Shown: positions 51,155 through 60,693 of the stretch, one piece after another | Position numbering within the stretch: position 1 is the first letter of the stretch | Layout: the number at the start of each line of letters is the position of its first letter | NCBI RefSeq assembly: GCF_018613235.1 | Contig: NZ_JAGGQP010000013.1 | Location: forward strand, 44,713 to 108,712 | Length of the DNA stretch: 64,000 nt | Origin: Bacillus sp. ISL-41 | GTDB lineage: Bacteria > Bacillota > Bacilli > Bacillales > Cytobacillaceae | Direction of reading: 5' to 3' | Notes under the pieces: model-generated | Databases searched by the model: none | Told to the model about the DNA's origin: nothing | Seen by the model: only the letters and a program-made list of their open reading frames with translations | Translations under genes and position numbers: made by a program

Positions 51155-52543
51155 ATGAACATCGTCCTTTTCAATAAAGATTTGCGCATTGCCGACCATC
51201 AGCCTTTGACTGATGCAGCCAGAGCGGGAGAGGTATTGCCGCTGTATGTATTTGAGCCTTCACAGTGGGAGGATACGCCGCTTTCTGAGCGCCATTTTCA
51301 TTTTGTTGTTGAAAGTCTTGAAGAGCTCGCACGAGAAATTGAGGGGCTGGATGGAAAACTCTTTCTGGCTATCGATGAGATGGAGACGGTTCTCGAAAAA
51401 ATGCTGAATCATTATGATTCTATACACTTATATGCGCACAATAATAGTAGCTTCATGGATATAGTTAAGGAATGGTCGAAACAAAAAGAACAGCTTCTGT
51501 TTGCTTATGGTCCGGAACTTGAAAATGTCCCGGGGAGGCTGCTTAATAAACGTTTAAACTCTTATTTAAATGAACCGCTAGCTGAAGTTCCAAACAAAAT
51601 TGAAGTAACGTCAAATATCCCTGATTTTCTGTTTGCTGATTTTAAAAGATTGCAGAAATTGAGATTCAAGGGTAATAAAATCCGCTTTGGTCAGCAGGGG
51701 GGAGAATTAAAGGCTATTGAAACGCTGGAATCATTCCTCGAAGGCAGATTCGAAAACTATATTAAAAATCACCAAAAACCGCTGCCTTCCTCGCTTTCAT
51801 CATCAAGGCTTTCTGCTTATATAACATGGGGAAATATTTCGGCCAGGACCATTTATCAAAAAACCGTCCGGAAGTTGCAAGCATGTGATCTGGGGGAAGA
51901 AAAGGTCCAGCTGGAAGAGTTTTTAGCAAAGCTTACTACACGGGCAAAAATTAGCAATTTGAGAATGCAGGATCAGCAGCCGGCAGATGTAAATGAAATC
52001 AAAAGGGATTACAATGAGGAGTTGTTCCGCCGCTGGCTCCAGGGAAGGACAGGAATCCCGATTATCGATGCAGCAATGAGGAGTCTGGATAAAACGGGAT
52101 GGATGAACTTTTCGTTGCGGGCCATGGTCACATCTTTTATTGCTAACACTTTATTGCTTGATGAGCATAAAGTATCTGCTGCTCTGGCAGGGTTGTACTT
52201 AGATTATGAACCAGTTGTACATGATTTCTATATCCAACAGCAGGCTGGAATGAAGGGGAAGATGAAAATCATTGATCCTGTAAAGGTAGGCAGGCAGCTT
52301 GACCCAGAAGGTGCGTTCATCCGCCGATATATTCCTGAATTAGGCAGGCTCACGGAGGAATACATCCATGAACCGTGGCTTTATCCTGCTTTTTATCAAC
52401 TTGGCTATGAAGCACCTATGGTAGATGTGAAGAAGGCATATAAACATGCCAGACTTCACTACCAGGCCATAAAGAGCAAAGGAAAACCTGGCCGGAAAAA
52501 AGAAAAGGAAGGAGAAGCGGAGCAGCTATCCTTTGATTTCTAA
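51155..52543 (+). CDS. Cryptochrome/photolyase family protein
   Basis: 462 residues. The N-terminal Rossmann domain reads MNIVLFNKDLRIADHQPLTDAA (photolyase wording). The FAD-binding domain carries SAYITWGNISARTIY, FRRWLQGRTGIPIIDAAMRSLDKTGWMNFSLRAMVTSFIANTLLL and, unlike classical CPD photolyases, DYEPVVHDFYIQQQAGMKGK. That last region resembles a less-known photolyase-like clade, so repair of UV dimers or light sensing are both possible. The start at 51155 follows CGGAGTG. Its 3' end overlaps the converging eamA gene by 18 bp. Confidence 0.85.
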   Translation: MNIVLFNKDLRIADHQPLTDAARAGEVLPLYVFEPSQWEDTPLSERHFHFVVESLEELAREIEGLDGKLFLAIDEMETVLEKMLNHYDSIHLYAHNNSSFMDIVKEWSKQKEQLLFAYGPELENVPGRLLNKRLNSYLNEPLAEVPNKIEVTSNIPDFLFADFKRLQKLRFKGNKIRFGQQGGELKAIETLESFLEGRFENYIKNHQKPLPSSLSSSRLSAYITWGNISARTIYQKTVRKLQACDLGEEKVQLEEFLAKLTTRAKISNLRMQDQQPADVNEIKRDYNEELFRRWLQGRTGIPIIDAAMRSLDKTGWMNFSLRAMVTSFIANTLLLDEHKVSAALAGLYLDYEPVVHDFYIQQQAGMKGKMKIIDPVKVGRQLDPEGAFIRRYIPELGRLTEEYIHEPWLYPAFYQLGYEAPMVDVKKAYKHARLHYQAIKSKGKPGRKKEKEGEAEQLSFDF

Positions 52544-53419
52544 AGACGATCCTGCTATTTCGCTTCTCCCTTTGAGATAGGTCAGGGAAACTCCTAGAAG
52601 GGTAATCACACCGCCAGCTACGGTCATGATTGCCGGTACTTCCCCAAGCCATATCCAGGCGATTATGAAAGAAACAGCCGGAGTAAGATACAAGGAACTT
52701 GCTGCTTCAGAGGCTCCAGAATGGGCGGTAATATAGGCTATAGCAAAGTAAGCAACCACCGTAGGGAAAAGTCCAAGGTAAATAGCACTAATGGTTGCTC
52801 CTAAGGGGGCTTCAGCAATCTCAGATTCAATTCCAGGAGCAAAGTAACCCATGAAAAAGGTTGCCGCCCAAATTGTATAGGCAGTAAAAGGCAGGGCCCC
52901 ATACTTTTCTAAGTAATTTTTCTGGAACACAAAGTAAAGTGATTCAGATAATGAAGCAATTAATATTAAGAGAACGCCAATTCCTAGCTCGAAACCACCG
53001 CCAGCTCCGAAAGAAATAAGAACAATTCCTGCCATGCTGATTAAAGCGCCAGTCCAGTACCATTTTCCGGTGCGCTCCTTGTTGAACAGTTTCCCCAATA
53101 ATCCAATAAAAACGGGTGAAGTAGAAACAAGCAGGCTGGCGGCACCTGCGCTGACAGTTTGTTCACCAAAATTCAGCGCGGTTTGATAGACTGCGAATCC
53201 CAAAAATCCAAACAGGAATATAACAGGCAAATCTTTTATTTCCGGCAGCTTCATTTTTCTTATTACTGCGTAGAAAAGAAGTGCCGATGACCCGACCAAA
53301 AGCCGCAAGAATGACAAGTGCTCAGGCGAATAGCCTTCTAGACCATGCCTGATCCCCGCAAAAGCCGATCCCCATAATAAAATAACGAGTAAGTGTGCCG
53401 ATGCCATTCTTATGTCCAT
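52526..53419 (-). CDS. EamA/DMT-superfamily transporter
   Basis: 297 residues with ten membrane helices in two EamA repeats (around 10-140 and 150-290). Typical phrases: LLVILLWGSAFAGIRHGL, LNFGEQTVSAGAASLLVSTSPVF and ITAHSGASEAASSLYLTPAVSFIIAWIWLGE. It exports or imports small metabolites. The start at 53419 follows GGGGTGG. It is divergent from the MocR-type regulator gene, which probably controls it. Confidence 0.85.
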   Translation of the reverse strand: MDIRMASAHLLVILLWGSAFAGIRHGLEGYSPEHLSFLRLLVGSSALLFYAVIRKMKLPEIKDLPVIFLFGFLGFAVYQTALNFGEQTVSAGAASLLVSTSPVFIGLLGKLFNKERTGKWYWTGALISMAGIVLISFGAGGGFELGIGVLLILIASLSESLYFVFQKNYLEKYGALPFTAYTIWAATFFMGYFAPGIESEIAEAPLGATISAIYLGLFPTVVAYFAIAYITAHSGASEAASSLYLTPAVSFIIAWIWLGEVPAIMTVAGGVITLLGVSLTYLKGRSEIAGSSLEIKG

Positions 53420-53439
53420 GTGTCCACCCCTATTAAAAA

Positions 53440-53538
53440 CCATCCAATTTTCCGTTGCATATTAGTTTTATCTTTTAAATATAACGATGTCTTGGTAAAA
53501 TGTATCCAACCAATAGGGGTATTTTAGAACCAACCAAT
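53440..53538. promoter_or_regulatory. Direct-repeat operators between eamA and mocR
   Basis: CCAACCAAT occurs perfectly at 53506-53514 and 53530-53538, and a one-mismatch copy CCATCCAAT at 53440-53448. MocR-type regulators often bind direct repeats in the shared promoter region. Confidence 0.6.
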
Positions 53539-53557
53539 TTTGAATGGAGCAGGAGAC

Positions 53558-54967
53558 ATGAAAGCGCCAAAATACAAAGTGATTATCAATTATATAAAAG
53601 AGCAGATTACAAACGGGATTTGGCCAGTTGGCAGCAGGCTCCCGAGTCAGCGTGATCTTGCCAAACAATTCGATGTAAACAGAAGCACAGTCGTAACGGC
53701 ACTGGATGAATTAGCTGCTGAAGGGCTTGTTGAAGGCCGGATGGGTATGGGAACGGTGGTAGTTAACAATACCTGGACTCTCATGCGGTCTGCACCAACG
53801 GTAAATTGGAATGAACAGGTCGCACTTGGCACACATCAGGCAAGCCTGTCGACAGTCCAGGCTATAAATCTTGCAGAATCCGATGAGAATTTGATTCAGC
53901 TGAGTAAAGGAGAACTCTCCAAGGAATTATTCCCTCTGGAGGAAATGAGAGCTGTTTTAACAAAGGTTGGGCAGGAACTGAAGCCGTTTGGTTACGAAGA
54001 CCCGAAAGGAAACCTTCAGTTGCGGGAAGCTATTGCCAAGCACCTCAATCAAAAAGGAATCATGGTCGATGCTTCATCAATTTTGATTGTATCGGGTGCT
54101 TTACAGGCATTGCACCTAATTTCCATAGGATTATTAGAAAGAGAATCAACGGTGTTCCTCGAGGATCCATCTTATTTATACTCTTTATCAACCTTCCAGT
54201 CTGCAGGGATGAAACTCCATGGAATCCCGATTGACAATGATGGCATCATTCCCGGGATGATAAAGGCATCACATCTAAGTAAGAAATCAGTGCTGTACTG
54301 CCACCCGAATTTCCATAATCCTACTGGCACTCTTATGGGAGAAAATAGAAGGCAGGAACTGCTCAAACTGGCTGAGAGTGCCCAGCTTCCCATTATAGAG
54401 GATGATGTTTACGGCGATTTGTGGCTGGATTCTCCGCCTCCTCCTCCCATTAAATCGCAAGACCGGCACGGAAATGTTTTATATCTTGGCAGCCTGTCGA
54501 AGAGTCTGAATCCCGGATTGAGAATCGGATGGATTGCCGGTCCGGAAGCGGTCATTGACCGGCTGGCTGACCTGAAAATGCAGACCGACTACGGTTCAAG
54601 TTCTCTCTCGCAGCGAGCTGCCGCAGAATGGCTATCCAGCGGATTTTATGAACAGCATTTGGCGAATGTAAGAAAGCAGCTAAGAGTACGAAGAAATGCG
54701 ACATTGGAAGCACTGAAAATACATTTGCGCCGTTATGCCGAATGGGAAAAGCCTGCCGGCGGATTTTTCATATGGGTAAAAATGAATCCTGATATCTCAT
54801 TGCCTGATTTGTACAGGAAAGCTCTCGCCAATGGGGTGCTGATCAATCCCGGGAGAATTTATGCAACCCAAAAAATGCAGCATTTCAGACTTTCTTTTGC
54901 GAATGCACCTGTTGAGGATATAACAAAGGGAATCGCGATATTAGAATCGCTGATCGAAGACTGCTAG
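53558..54967 (+). CDS. MocR-family transcriptional regulator (GntR HTH plus aminotransferase fold)
   Basis: 469 residues. The N-terminal GntR winged helix reads ITNGIWPVGSRLPSQRDLAKQFDVNRSTVVTALDELAAEGLV (near 15-60). The C-terminal type-I aminotransferase domain binds PLP through the Lys in LGSLSKSLNPGLRIGW near residue 315; EDDVYGDLW is the PLP-phosphate region. MocR regulators sense PLP-linked metabolites. The start at 53558 follows CAGGAG. It is divergent from the EamA transporter gene. Confidence 0.9.
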   Translation: MKAPKYKVIINYIKEQITNGIWPVGSRLPSQRDLAKQFDVNRSTVVTALDELAAEGLVEGRMGMGTVVVNNTWTLMRSAPTVNWNEQVALGTHQASLSTVQAINLAESDENLIQLSKGELSKELFPLEEMRAVLTKVGQELKPFGYEDPKGNLQLREAIAKHLNQKGIMVDASSILIVSGALQALHLISIGLLERESTVFLEDPSYLYSLSTFQSAGMKLHGIPIDNDGIIPGMIKASHLSKKSVLYCHPNFHNPTGTLMGENRRQELLKLAESAQLPIIEDDVYGDLWLDSPPPPPIKSQDRHGNVLYLGSLSKSLNPGLRIGWIAGPEAVIDRLADLKMQTDYGSSSLSQRAAAEWLSSGFYEQHLANVRKQLRVRRNATLEALKIHLRRYAEWEKPAGGFFIWVKMNPDISLPDLYRKALANGVLINPGRIYATQKMQHFRLSFANAPVEDITKGIAILESLIEDC

Positions 54968-55019
54968 AATAGAAGATACGCACGAATAAGTATGCACAAA
55001 ACAAGGAGAATACGGATTT

Positions 55020-55775
55020 ATGAAATTAGTATCATGGAATGTAAATGGCATCAGGGCTTGCGCTCGTAAGGGATTTTTAGATTTCTTTAAAGAAGCGGAC
55101 GCAGACCTTTTTTGTATACAGGAAACGAAGCTGCAAGAAGGCCAGATCAGCCTTGATCTGGAAGGGTATCACCAGTTCTGGAATTACGCTGAAAAGAAAG
55201 GCTATTCCGGAACAGCTGTCTTTTCGAGACAAGAGCCTTTATCAGTAAAGTATGGCATTGGATCGGCTGAACACGACCATGAGGGCAGGGCAATCACAGT
55301 AGAATTTGATGAGTTTTATCTCGTTAATGTCTATACGCCAAATTCGCAGCGTGATCTCGCGCGCCTCGGCTACCGCCTATCCTGGGAAGACAAGCTAAAG
55401 GAATACTTGCTTGAATTGGACGAGACTAAACCGGTAATCCTTTGCGGCGATTTGAATGTCGCCCACAATGAGATTGATTTGAAAAATCCAAAACCAAATC
55501 GCGGAAATTCCGGGTTTACAGACGAGGAACGAGGAAAGATGACCGATCTCCTCAGCAGCGGATTCGTTGATTCCTTCCGCCACTTGCATCCTGAGGTTAA
55601 AGATGTCTACACCTGGTGGTCTTACATGAATAAAGTAAGAGAAAAGAACATCGGATGGCGTATTGATTATTTCATTGTTTCCGAAAAACTGGCACCTGCA
55701 ATTAAAGAAGCAGGTGCAGAATGCTTTGTCATGGGCAGTGACCACTGCCCCGTCACGCTTGAACTAAGTCTATAA
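55020..55775 (+). CDS. exoA: Exodeoxyribonuclease III (AP endonuclease)
   Basis: 251 residues, matching Bacillus ExoA. Conserved positions are visible: SWNVNGIRAC, CIQETKLQ (metal Glu), LVNVYTPNSQ, CGDLNVAHNEIDLKNP and GSDHCPVTLEL (catalytic His). It cuts DNA at abasic sites in base-excision repair, consistent with the nearby Mug glycosylase as a functional partner. AAGGAG precedes the ATG. It has its own terminator. Confidence 0.93.
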   Translation: MKLVSWNVNGIRACARKGFLDFFKEADADLFCIQETKLQEGQISLDLEGYHQFWNYAEKKGYSGTAVFSRQEPLSVKYGIGSAEHDHEGRAITVEFDEFYLVNVYTPNSQRDLARLGYRLSWEDKLKEYLLELDETKPVILCGDLNVAHNEIDLKNPKPNRGNSGFTDEERGKMTDLLSSGFVDSFRHLHPEVKDVYTWWSYMNKVREKNIGWRIDYFIVSEKLAPAIKEAGAECFVMGSDHCPVTLELSL

Positions 55776-55785
55776 AAGTGGATGG

Positions 55786-55816
55786 ATCCCCTGAATGGAA
55801 TTCAGGGGATTTTTTG
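55786..55816 (+). terminator. Terminator of exoA
   Basis: ATCCCCTGAAT pairs perfectly with ATTCAGGGGAT around a 3-nt loop, followed by TTTTTT. Confidence 0.88.
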
Positions 55817-55867
55817 AGTGTGTTTTCCGTGTTTTAGCACGATGCAGTCGGAAGCAGGCCAGGTTCA

Positions 55868-56108
55868 GACAGCTTTATCTGGATTTGCTTCAAAGTTGTC
55901 AGAAGAAGCTCGAAGTTAAGACAGCTTTACACTGATTTCCTTCAAAGCTGTCAAAAGAAGCCGGAAGTTAAGACAGCTTTTCGGTGATTATCTTCAAAGT
56001 TGTCAGAAGTTACCCGAAGTTCAGCCAGCTTTACACTGATTTCCTTCAAAGCTGTCAAAAGAAGCCCGAAGTTAAGACAGCTTTACACTGAATTCCCCAA
56101 ACCTGTCC
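55868..56108. repeat. Five-unit tandem hairpin array, 52-bp period
   Basis: Hairpins start at 55868, 55920, 55972, 56024 and 56076, exactly 52 bp apart. Each has GACAGCTTT pairing with AAAGCTGTC or AAAGTTGTC, so arms keep pairing with G-U wobbles in units 1 and 3; units 4 and 5 are decayed. The loops are 14-15 nt. Units are joined by an AGAAGCC-x-GAAGTTAA linker. A decayed partial copy lies at each end. The array fills the space between exoA and ccpN and holds no gene. Confidence 0.85.
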
Positions 56109-56361
56109 GAAGCAGCCCCAGCCCCAGACAAAGACTTATAACCTGTATTGTATGAAACAGTATGACATATTTTAAGTTATTAAAATTTTAAAATATCCCC
56201 TTTTAACGCAAGAAACCTTGCGCATTTAATATATTCAAAGAATTATCAAAACCTTTTCTTTTGCTTTTTGGCTAAATGTTATATACTATAAATTAATAAG
56301 GATAACACATTAAAAAATTCCTTGATAATGTTACATATTAATTATTGGGGGTACGTTGGTG

Positions 56362-57009
56362 GTGAGTTCTATTAAACTAACAAAACGGCAGGAAGAAATC
56401 GTTCAAATTGTCAAGGAGGATGGTCCGATAACCGGTGAACAGATAGCCGAGAAGCTTAAGCTTACCCGGGCTACTCTAAGGCCAGACCTGGCAATCCTGA
56501 CAATGGCAGGCAGTCTGGAGGCAAGGCCGAGGGTTGGCTATTTTTTCAATAAGGATAAAGAAAGATTGTTTGAACCGACAGAAGTTCTTAATCTGAAAGT
56601 CAAAGATTATAAGGGCCATCCGATTGTCGTTCAAAAATCTTCTTCTGTTTATGATGCGATTGTCCAGATGTTCCTTGAGGATGTAGGAACACTTTATGCA
56701 GTTGATTCTGAAGGATGCCTTGCTGGTGTCATCTCAAGGAAAGACCTGTTGAGGGCAGCTATCGGTAACAAAAATCTCGAGGATCTTCCTGTAAGCGTCA
56801 TCATGACAAGGATGCCAAACATTATAACAGTGAAGCCAGAAGAAACACTCGTCCAGGCCGCTAAAAAGCTTGTGACAAACAGAATTGATTCTCTCCCTGT
56901 CGTCCGGGAACTCAAGCATAAACCAGATTCATATGAAGTTATAGGACGAATAACCAAAACAACCATTACAAAGGTTTATTTAGAAATAGCTGAGCAAAAA
57001 TCTGTCTAG
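56362..57009 (+). CDS. ccpN: CcpN-like repressor with HTH and two CBS domains
   Basis: 215 residues. The N-terminal helix-turn-helix reads RQEEIVQIVKEDGPITGEQIAEKLKLTRATLRPDLAILTMAG. Two CBS domains follow (about 75-130 and 140-205), which bind nucleotides. CcpN represses gluconeogenic genes (gapB, pckA) in B. subtilis and is adjacent to yqfL there. The GTG at 56362 fits the family N terminus; TTG 56356 is closer to the GGGGG site. It starts the ccpN-yqfL-ppdK gene row. Confidence 0.9.
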   Translation: MSSIKLTKRQEEIVQIVKEDGPITGEQIAEKLKLTRATLRPDLAILTMAGSLEARPRVGYFFNKDKERLFEPTEVLNLKVKDYKGHPIVVQKSSSVYDAIVQMFLEDVGTLYAVDSEGCLAGVISRKDLLRAAIGNKNLEDLPVSVIMTRMPNIITVKPEETLVQAAKKLVTNRIDSLPVVRELKHKPDSYEVIGRITKTTITKVYLEIAEQKSV

Positions 57010-57023
57010 GAAGTGAGCGTATT

Positions 57024-57836
57024 TTGGATATGAAGGAAGTTGTCTACGTGGTATCCGATTCAGTCGGGGAAACGGCAGAATTTGTAGTTAAGGCTGTTGC
57101 AACCCAGTTTAACGGCGGCCAGGTTGATATCAGAAGAAATTCATATGTTGAAGACGAGGAAGACATTGAAGACGTCATCATGGTTGCGAAGCAAGGGCGT
57201 TCGATTATTGCTTATACAATCGTTGTTCCAGCGCTTAAGGCTTATTTGGATAAAAGAGCGCAGGAGGAAGGAATCTATGCAGTTGATCTGCTGAATCCAC
57301 TGATGAATGCCTTTGAGAAGAAGTTCAATAAGGAACCAAACCATCGGCCGGGAATGATGCGTAAGCTTGATGATGAATACTTCCGTAAAATTGAAGCCAT
57401 TGAATTTGCCGTCAAATACGACGATGGCAGAGACCCGCGCGGCATTTTAAGGGCGGATATCGTACTGGTCGGCGTTTCACGGACTTCAAAAACACCTTTA
57501 TCAATGTACCTTGCACACAAGCGTTACAAAGTAGCCAATGTACCAATCGTTCCAGAGGTAAAGCCGCCAGATGAATTGTTCCAGATACCAAGAAGCAAAT
57601 GTGTCGGTCTGATCATCTCGCCGGATAAACTGAACGAAATCAGGACGGAAAGGCTGAAAGCGCTTGGACTGGGTGCCAGGGCAAATTATGCAAGCTATGA
57701 ACGAATCCTGGAAGAGCTTGATTATGCTGAAAAAATCATGAAACGTGTTGGCTGCCCAGTCATCAATGTTTCCAATAAGGCAATCGAAGAAACAGCAGGA
57801 TTGATACTCGATATTTTAAAAAGTGAGAGGAGTTAA
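57024..57836 (+). CDS. yqfL: Pyruvate phosphate dikinase regulatory protein (PSRP), YqfL-like
   Basis: 270 residues. The kinase-pyrophosphorylase phrases are VYVVSDSVGETAEFVV at the N terminus, IEFAVKYDDGRDPRGILRADIVLVGVSRTSKTPLSMYLAHK (the GVSRTSKT phosphate loop near 150-157) and NVPIVPEVKPP. It both inactivates PPDK by ADP-dependent phosphorylation and reactivates it by phosphorolysis. The start is TTG 57024 or ATG 57030, with AGGAAGTGAG upstream. It lies directly before ppdK, its target. Confidence 0.92.
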   Translation: MDMKEVVYVVSDSVGETAEFVVKAVATQFNGGQVDIRRNSYVEDEEDIEDVIMVAKQGRSIIAYTIVVPALKAYLDKRAQEEGIYAVDLLNPLMNAFEKKFNKEPNHRPGMMRKLDDEYFRKIEAIEFAVKYDDGRDPRGILRADIVLVGVSRTSKTPLSMYLAHKRYKVANVPIVPEVKPPDELFQIPRSKCVGLIISPDKLNEIRTERLKALGLGARANYASYERILEELDYAEKIMKRVGCPVINVSNKAIEETAGLILDILKSERS

Positions 57837-57841
57837 GGCTG

Positions 57842-60514
57842 ATGTCTAAATTTGTTTATCTTTTTAATGAAGGAAACAGCGGAATGAAGGAAATCCTGGG
57901 AGGAAAAGGTGCTAACCTGGCAGAAATGACCAACATCGGCCTTCCTGTACCTTTCGGGTTCACTATTTCCACGGAGGCATGTAATGCTTATTATGATGCT
58001 GGAAAGACCATCCCTGCTGAAGTGCAGGCACAGGTTTTAGAAGCGCTTGGTGAATTGGAACAGAAAACTGGAAAGAAACTCGGAAATCCTGAGAACCCAT
58101 TGCTTGTATCTGTTCGCTCTGGGGCTGTATTCTCAATGCCTGGGATGATGGATACAATTCTTAACCTTGGGATGAATGACGAAACAGTCGAGGGTATGGC
58201 AAAACTTACGAACAACCCTAGGTTTGCTTATGATTCTTACCGCCGTTTCATCCAGATGTTCAGTGATGTCGTCCTCGATGTCGATGTATTCTTCTTTGAG
58301 CGTTTACTGGAAGAAACCAGGGAAGCAAAAGGCTACGCGGCTGACCCTGAAATGACTGCTGAAGATTGGAAGGAAGTCATCCAGGGCTATAAAAATATAG
58401 TGGCCAAACATACAAGAAAGCCTTTCCCTCAGGATCCAAAAGAACAACTATTCCTTTCCATAAATGCTGTATTTGATTCCTGGAACAACCAGCGGGCAAT
58501 CGTGTACCGCCGTTTGAATAAAATTCCTTCACACCTGGGGACTGCTGTTAACATCCAGAGCATGGTCTTCGGAAACATGGGCAATGACTCAGGAACAGGT
58601 GTAGCATTTACCCGGGACCCATCAACTGGAGAAAGCATCCTTTATGGTGAATATTTGATTAATGCACAGGGAGAGGATGTGGTCGCAGGCATAAGGACTC
58701 CACAGCCAATTCAGACGTTAAAGGATGAAATGCCTGCAGTTTATCAGCAGTTTGTTGATACTTGTAACCATCTCGAACAGCATTATGAGGATATGCAGGA
58801 TATCGAATTCACGGTTGAACGCGGAGAACTGTTCATCCTTCAGACAAGGACTGGGAAGCGCACTGCACAGGCTGCCATCCGTATCGCTACAGAGTTGGTC
58901 GAAGAAGGAATCATTGATAAAAAGGCTGCATTGCTTCGTGTTGACCCGGAACAGCTTGACCAGCTCCTGCATCGCAGGATCGATGAGAATTTCGAGCGCA
59001 AACAGTTGGCCAAAGGTCTTCCTGCTTCACCTGGCGCAGCAACGGGAAAAGTAGTATTTGATGCTGATGAAGCAGAATTGCTTGCTAACGAAGGCGTAAA
59101 GGTCATTCTGGTACGACCTGAAACAACACCAGATGATATCCATGGCATCATCGCAGCACAAGCTGTCGTTACTAGCCGTGGAGGAATGACTAGCCATGCA
59201 GCTGTAGTAGCACGTGGAATGGGCAAAGCTTGTATTTGTGGATGCGAAGCGATGAAAATTGATCTGCACGAAAAACAATTCCGTGTTGGTGAAACGGTAG
59301 TTAATCATGGTGAAATCATTACGATTGATGGGGGTACAGGTGAAATCATGCTGGGTGAAATCCCTATGATCGAACCTGAGCTGTCCGAAGAGTTCCAGCT
59401 TTTGCTCGCATGGGCTGATGAAGAGCGTAAAATCGGCGTCCGTGCTAACGCAGATAATCCTGAGGATTCTGCCAAGGCTTTGGAATTCGGTGCAGGCGGA
59501 ATTGGGCTATGCCGTACTGAGCATATGTTCATGGACGCAGCAAGAGTGCCGATCGTCCAGAAGATGATTCTTGCAGAAACATTCGAAGAACGAAATGAAG
59601 CACTTGATGAGCTATTGCCGATGCAACAAGGGGATTTTGAAGGAATCCTTGAAGTCATGCAGGGACTGCCAGTAACCATTCGTTTGCTGGATCCGCCTTT
59701 ACATGAGTTCTTGCCAGATAAAGAAGAACTAATTGTGGAAATTACGAAACTGCAAATCCTTGACCCTGAATCAAAAGAACTTAAGGAAAAGGAAGCGTTG
59801 CTTAAGAAGGTAAGGCAATTGGACGAATTCAATCCGATGCTTGGCCACCGTGGCTGCCGACTTGGCATGATTCACCCGGAAATCTATGAAATGCAGGCAA
59901 GGGCCATTTTCTATGCTGTAGCAAATTTAGCTGATAAAGGAATCAATGCCCAGCCTGAAATTATGATTCCGCTGGTTGGCCATGTCAATGAGTTAAAGGA
60001 AATGCGTGAACTGGTTAATGCAGCTGCGCAAAGCATAAAAGAAGAAACTGCCAAGGATTTTGAATATACTGTTGGAACAATGATTGAGATACCGCGTGCA
60101 GCATTGACTGCGGACCAGATTGCCGAGGAAGCTGACTTCTTCTCATTTGGTACGAATGACCTGACACAGACTACATTCGGTTACAGCCGCGACGATGCAG
60201 AAGGAAAGTTCCTTCAAGCGTATATTGAACAAAAGGTTCTGCCCGAAAACCCGTTTGCAGTGCTTGATCGTGAGGGAGTGGGCAAGCTGGTTGAGACTGG
60301 TGTGGAACTTGGCCGCCAGACTAAGCCGGGCCTAAAGACAGGAATTTGCGGGGAGCACGGCGGTGAAAAGAGTTCGATTGAATTTTGCTACAATGCAGGA
60401 CTTGACTATGTAAGCTGCTCGCCATACCGTGTACCGCTTGCGAGACTCGCTGCTGCCCAGGCAACGATCCGTCATGAGAGAAACAACGAAAAAGAGGCAG
60501 TAATTTCTAAATAA
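57842..60514 (+). CDS. ppdK: Pyruvate, phosphate dikinase
   Basis: 890 residues, full length. The N-terminal ATP-grasp domain reads KFVYLFNEG, LGGKGANLAEM and SVRSGAVFSMPGMMDT. The central swivelling domain has the phosphohistidine motif VVTSRGGMTSHAAVVARGMGKACICG (His near 455). The C-terminal PEP/pyruvate barrel ends with GICGEHGGEKSSIEFC (catalytic Cys near 840). It interconverts pyruvate, ATP and phosphate with PEP, AMP and pyrophosphate. It is six bases after yqfL, suggesting co-transcription. It would supply PEP for gluconeogenesis. Confidence 0.95.
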   Translation: MSKFVYLFNEGNSGMKEILGGKGANLAEMTNIGLPVPFGFTISTEACNAYYDAGKTIPAEVQAQVLEALGELEQKTGKKLGNPENPLLVSVRSGAVFSMPGMMDTILNLGMNDETVEGMAKLTNNPRFAYDSYRRFIQMFSDVVLDVDVFFFERLLEETREAKGYAADPEMTAEDWKEVIQGYKNIVAKHTRKPFPQDPKEQLFLSINAVFDSWNNQRAIVYRRLNKIPSHLGTAVNIQSMVFGNMGNDSGTGVAFTRDPSTGESILYGEYLINAQGEDVVAGIRTPQPIQTLKDEMPAVYQQFVDTCNHLEQHYEDMQDIEFTVERGELFILQTRTGKRTAQAAIRIATELVEEGIIDKKAALLRVDPEQLDQLLHRRIDENFERKQLAKGLPASPGAATGKVVFDADEAELLANEGVKVILVRPETTPDDIHGIIAAQAVVTSRGGMTSHAAVVARGMGKACICGCEAMKIDLHEKQFRVGETVVNHGEIITIDGGTGEIMLGEIPMIEPELSEEFQLLLAWADEERKIGVRANADNPEDSAKALEFGAGGIGLCRTEHMFMDAARVPIVQKMILAETFEERNEALDELLPMQQGDFEGILEVMQGLPVTIRLLDPPLHEFLPDKEELIVEITKLQILDPESKELKEKEALLKKVRQLDEFNPMLGHRGCRLGMIHPEIYEMQARAIFYAVANLADKGINAQPEIMIPLVGHVNELKEMRELVNAAAQSIKEETAKDFEYTVGTMIEIPRAALTADQIAEEADFFSFGTNDLTQTTFGYSRDDAEGKFLQAYIEQKVLPENPFAVLDREGVGKLVETGVELGRQTKPGLKTGICGEHGGEKSSIEFCYNAGLDYVSCSPYRVPLARLAAAQATIRHERNNEKEAVISK

Positions 60515-60520
60515 TTTTGT

Positions 60521-60558
60521 AAAGGAGCGTGTATTGAAAACACGCTCCTTTGTTTTTA
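60521..60558 (+). terminator. Terminator of ppdK
   Basis: AAAGGAGCGTGT pairs with ACACGCTCCTTT around a 7-nt loop, followed by TGTTTTT. Confidence 0.85.
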
Positions 60559-60693
60559 AAATCATTAATTTCCTTATTAATAGGTAACTGATGGAAAAAA
60601 GGGTATACTAAATATATACGTAATTCCTCGGGTCTTCTGGTGTTTCCACTTACCATGAGAAGGCGTGAGACCAAACCAGAGAGGATGAGGGAA

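Noticed and set aside
55868..56108. CRISPR array
   Set aside because: The whole 52-bp unit is repeated, including what would be the spacer, and each unit is a hairpin. No cas gene is present. The same applies to 13341-13512.
59305..59868. 187-codon frame antisense to ppdK
   Set aside because: Ser-rich, low-complexity translation typical of antisense shadows.
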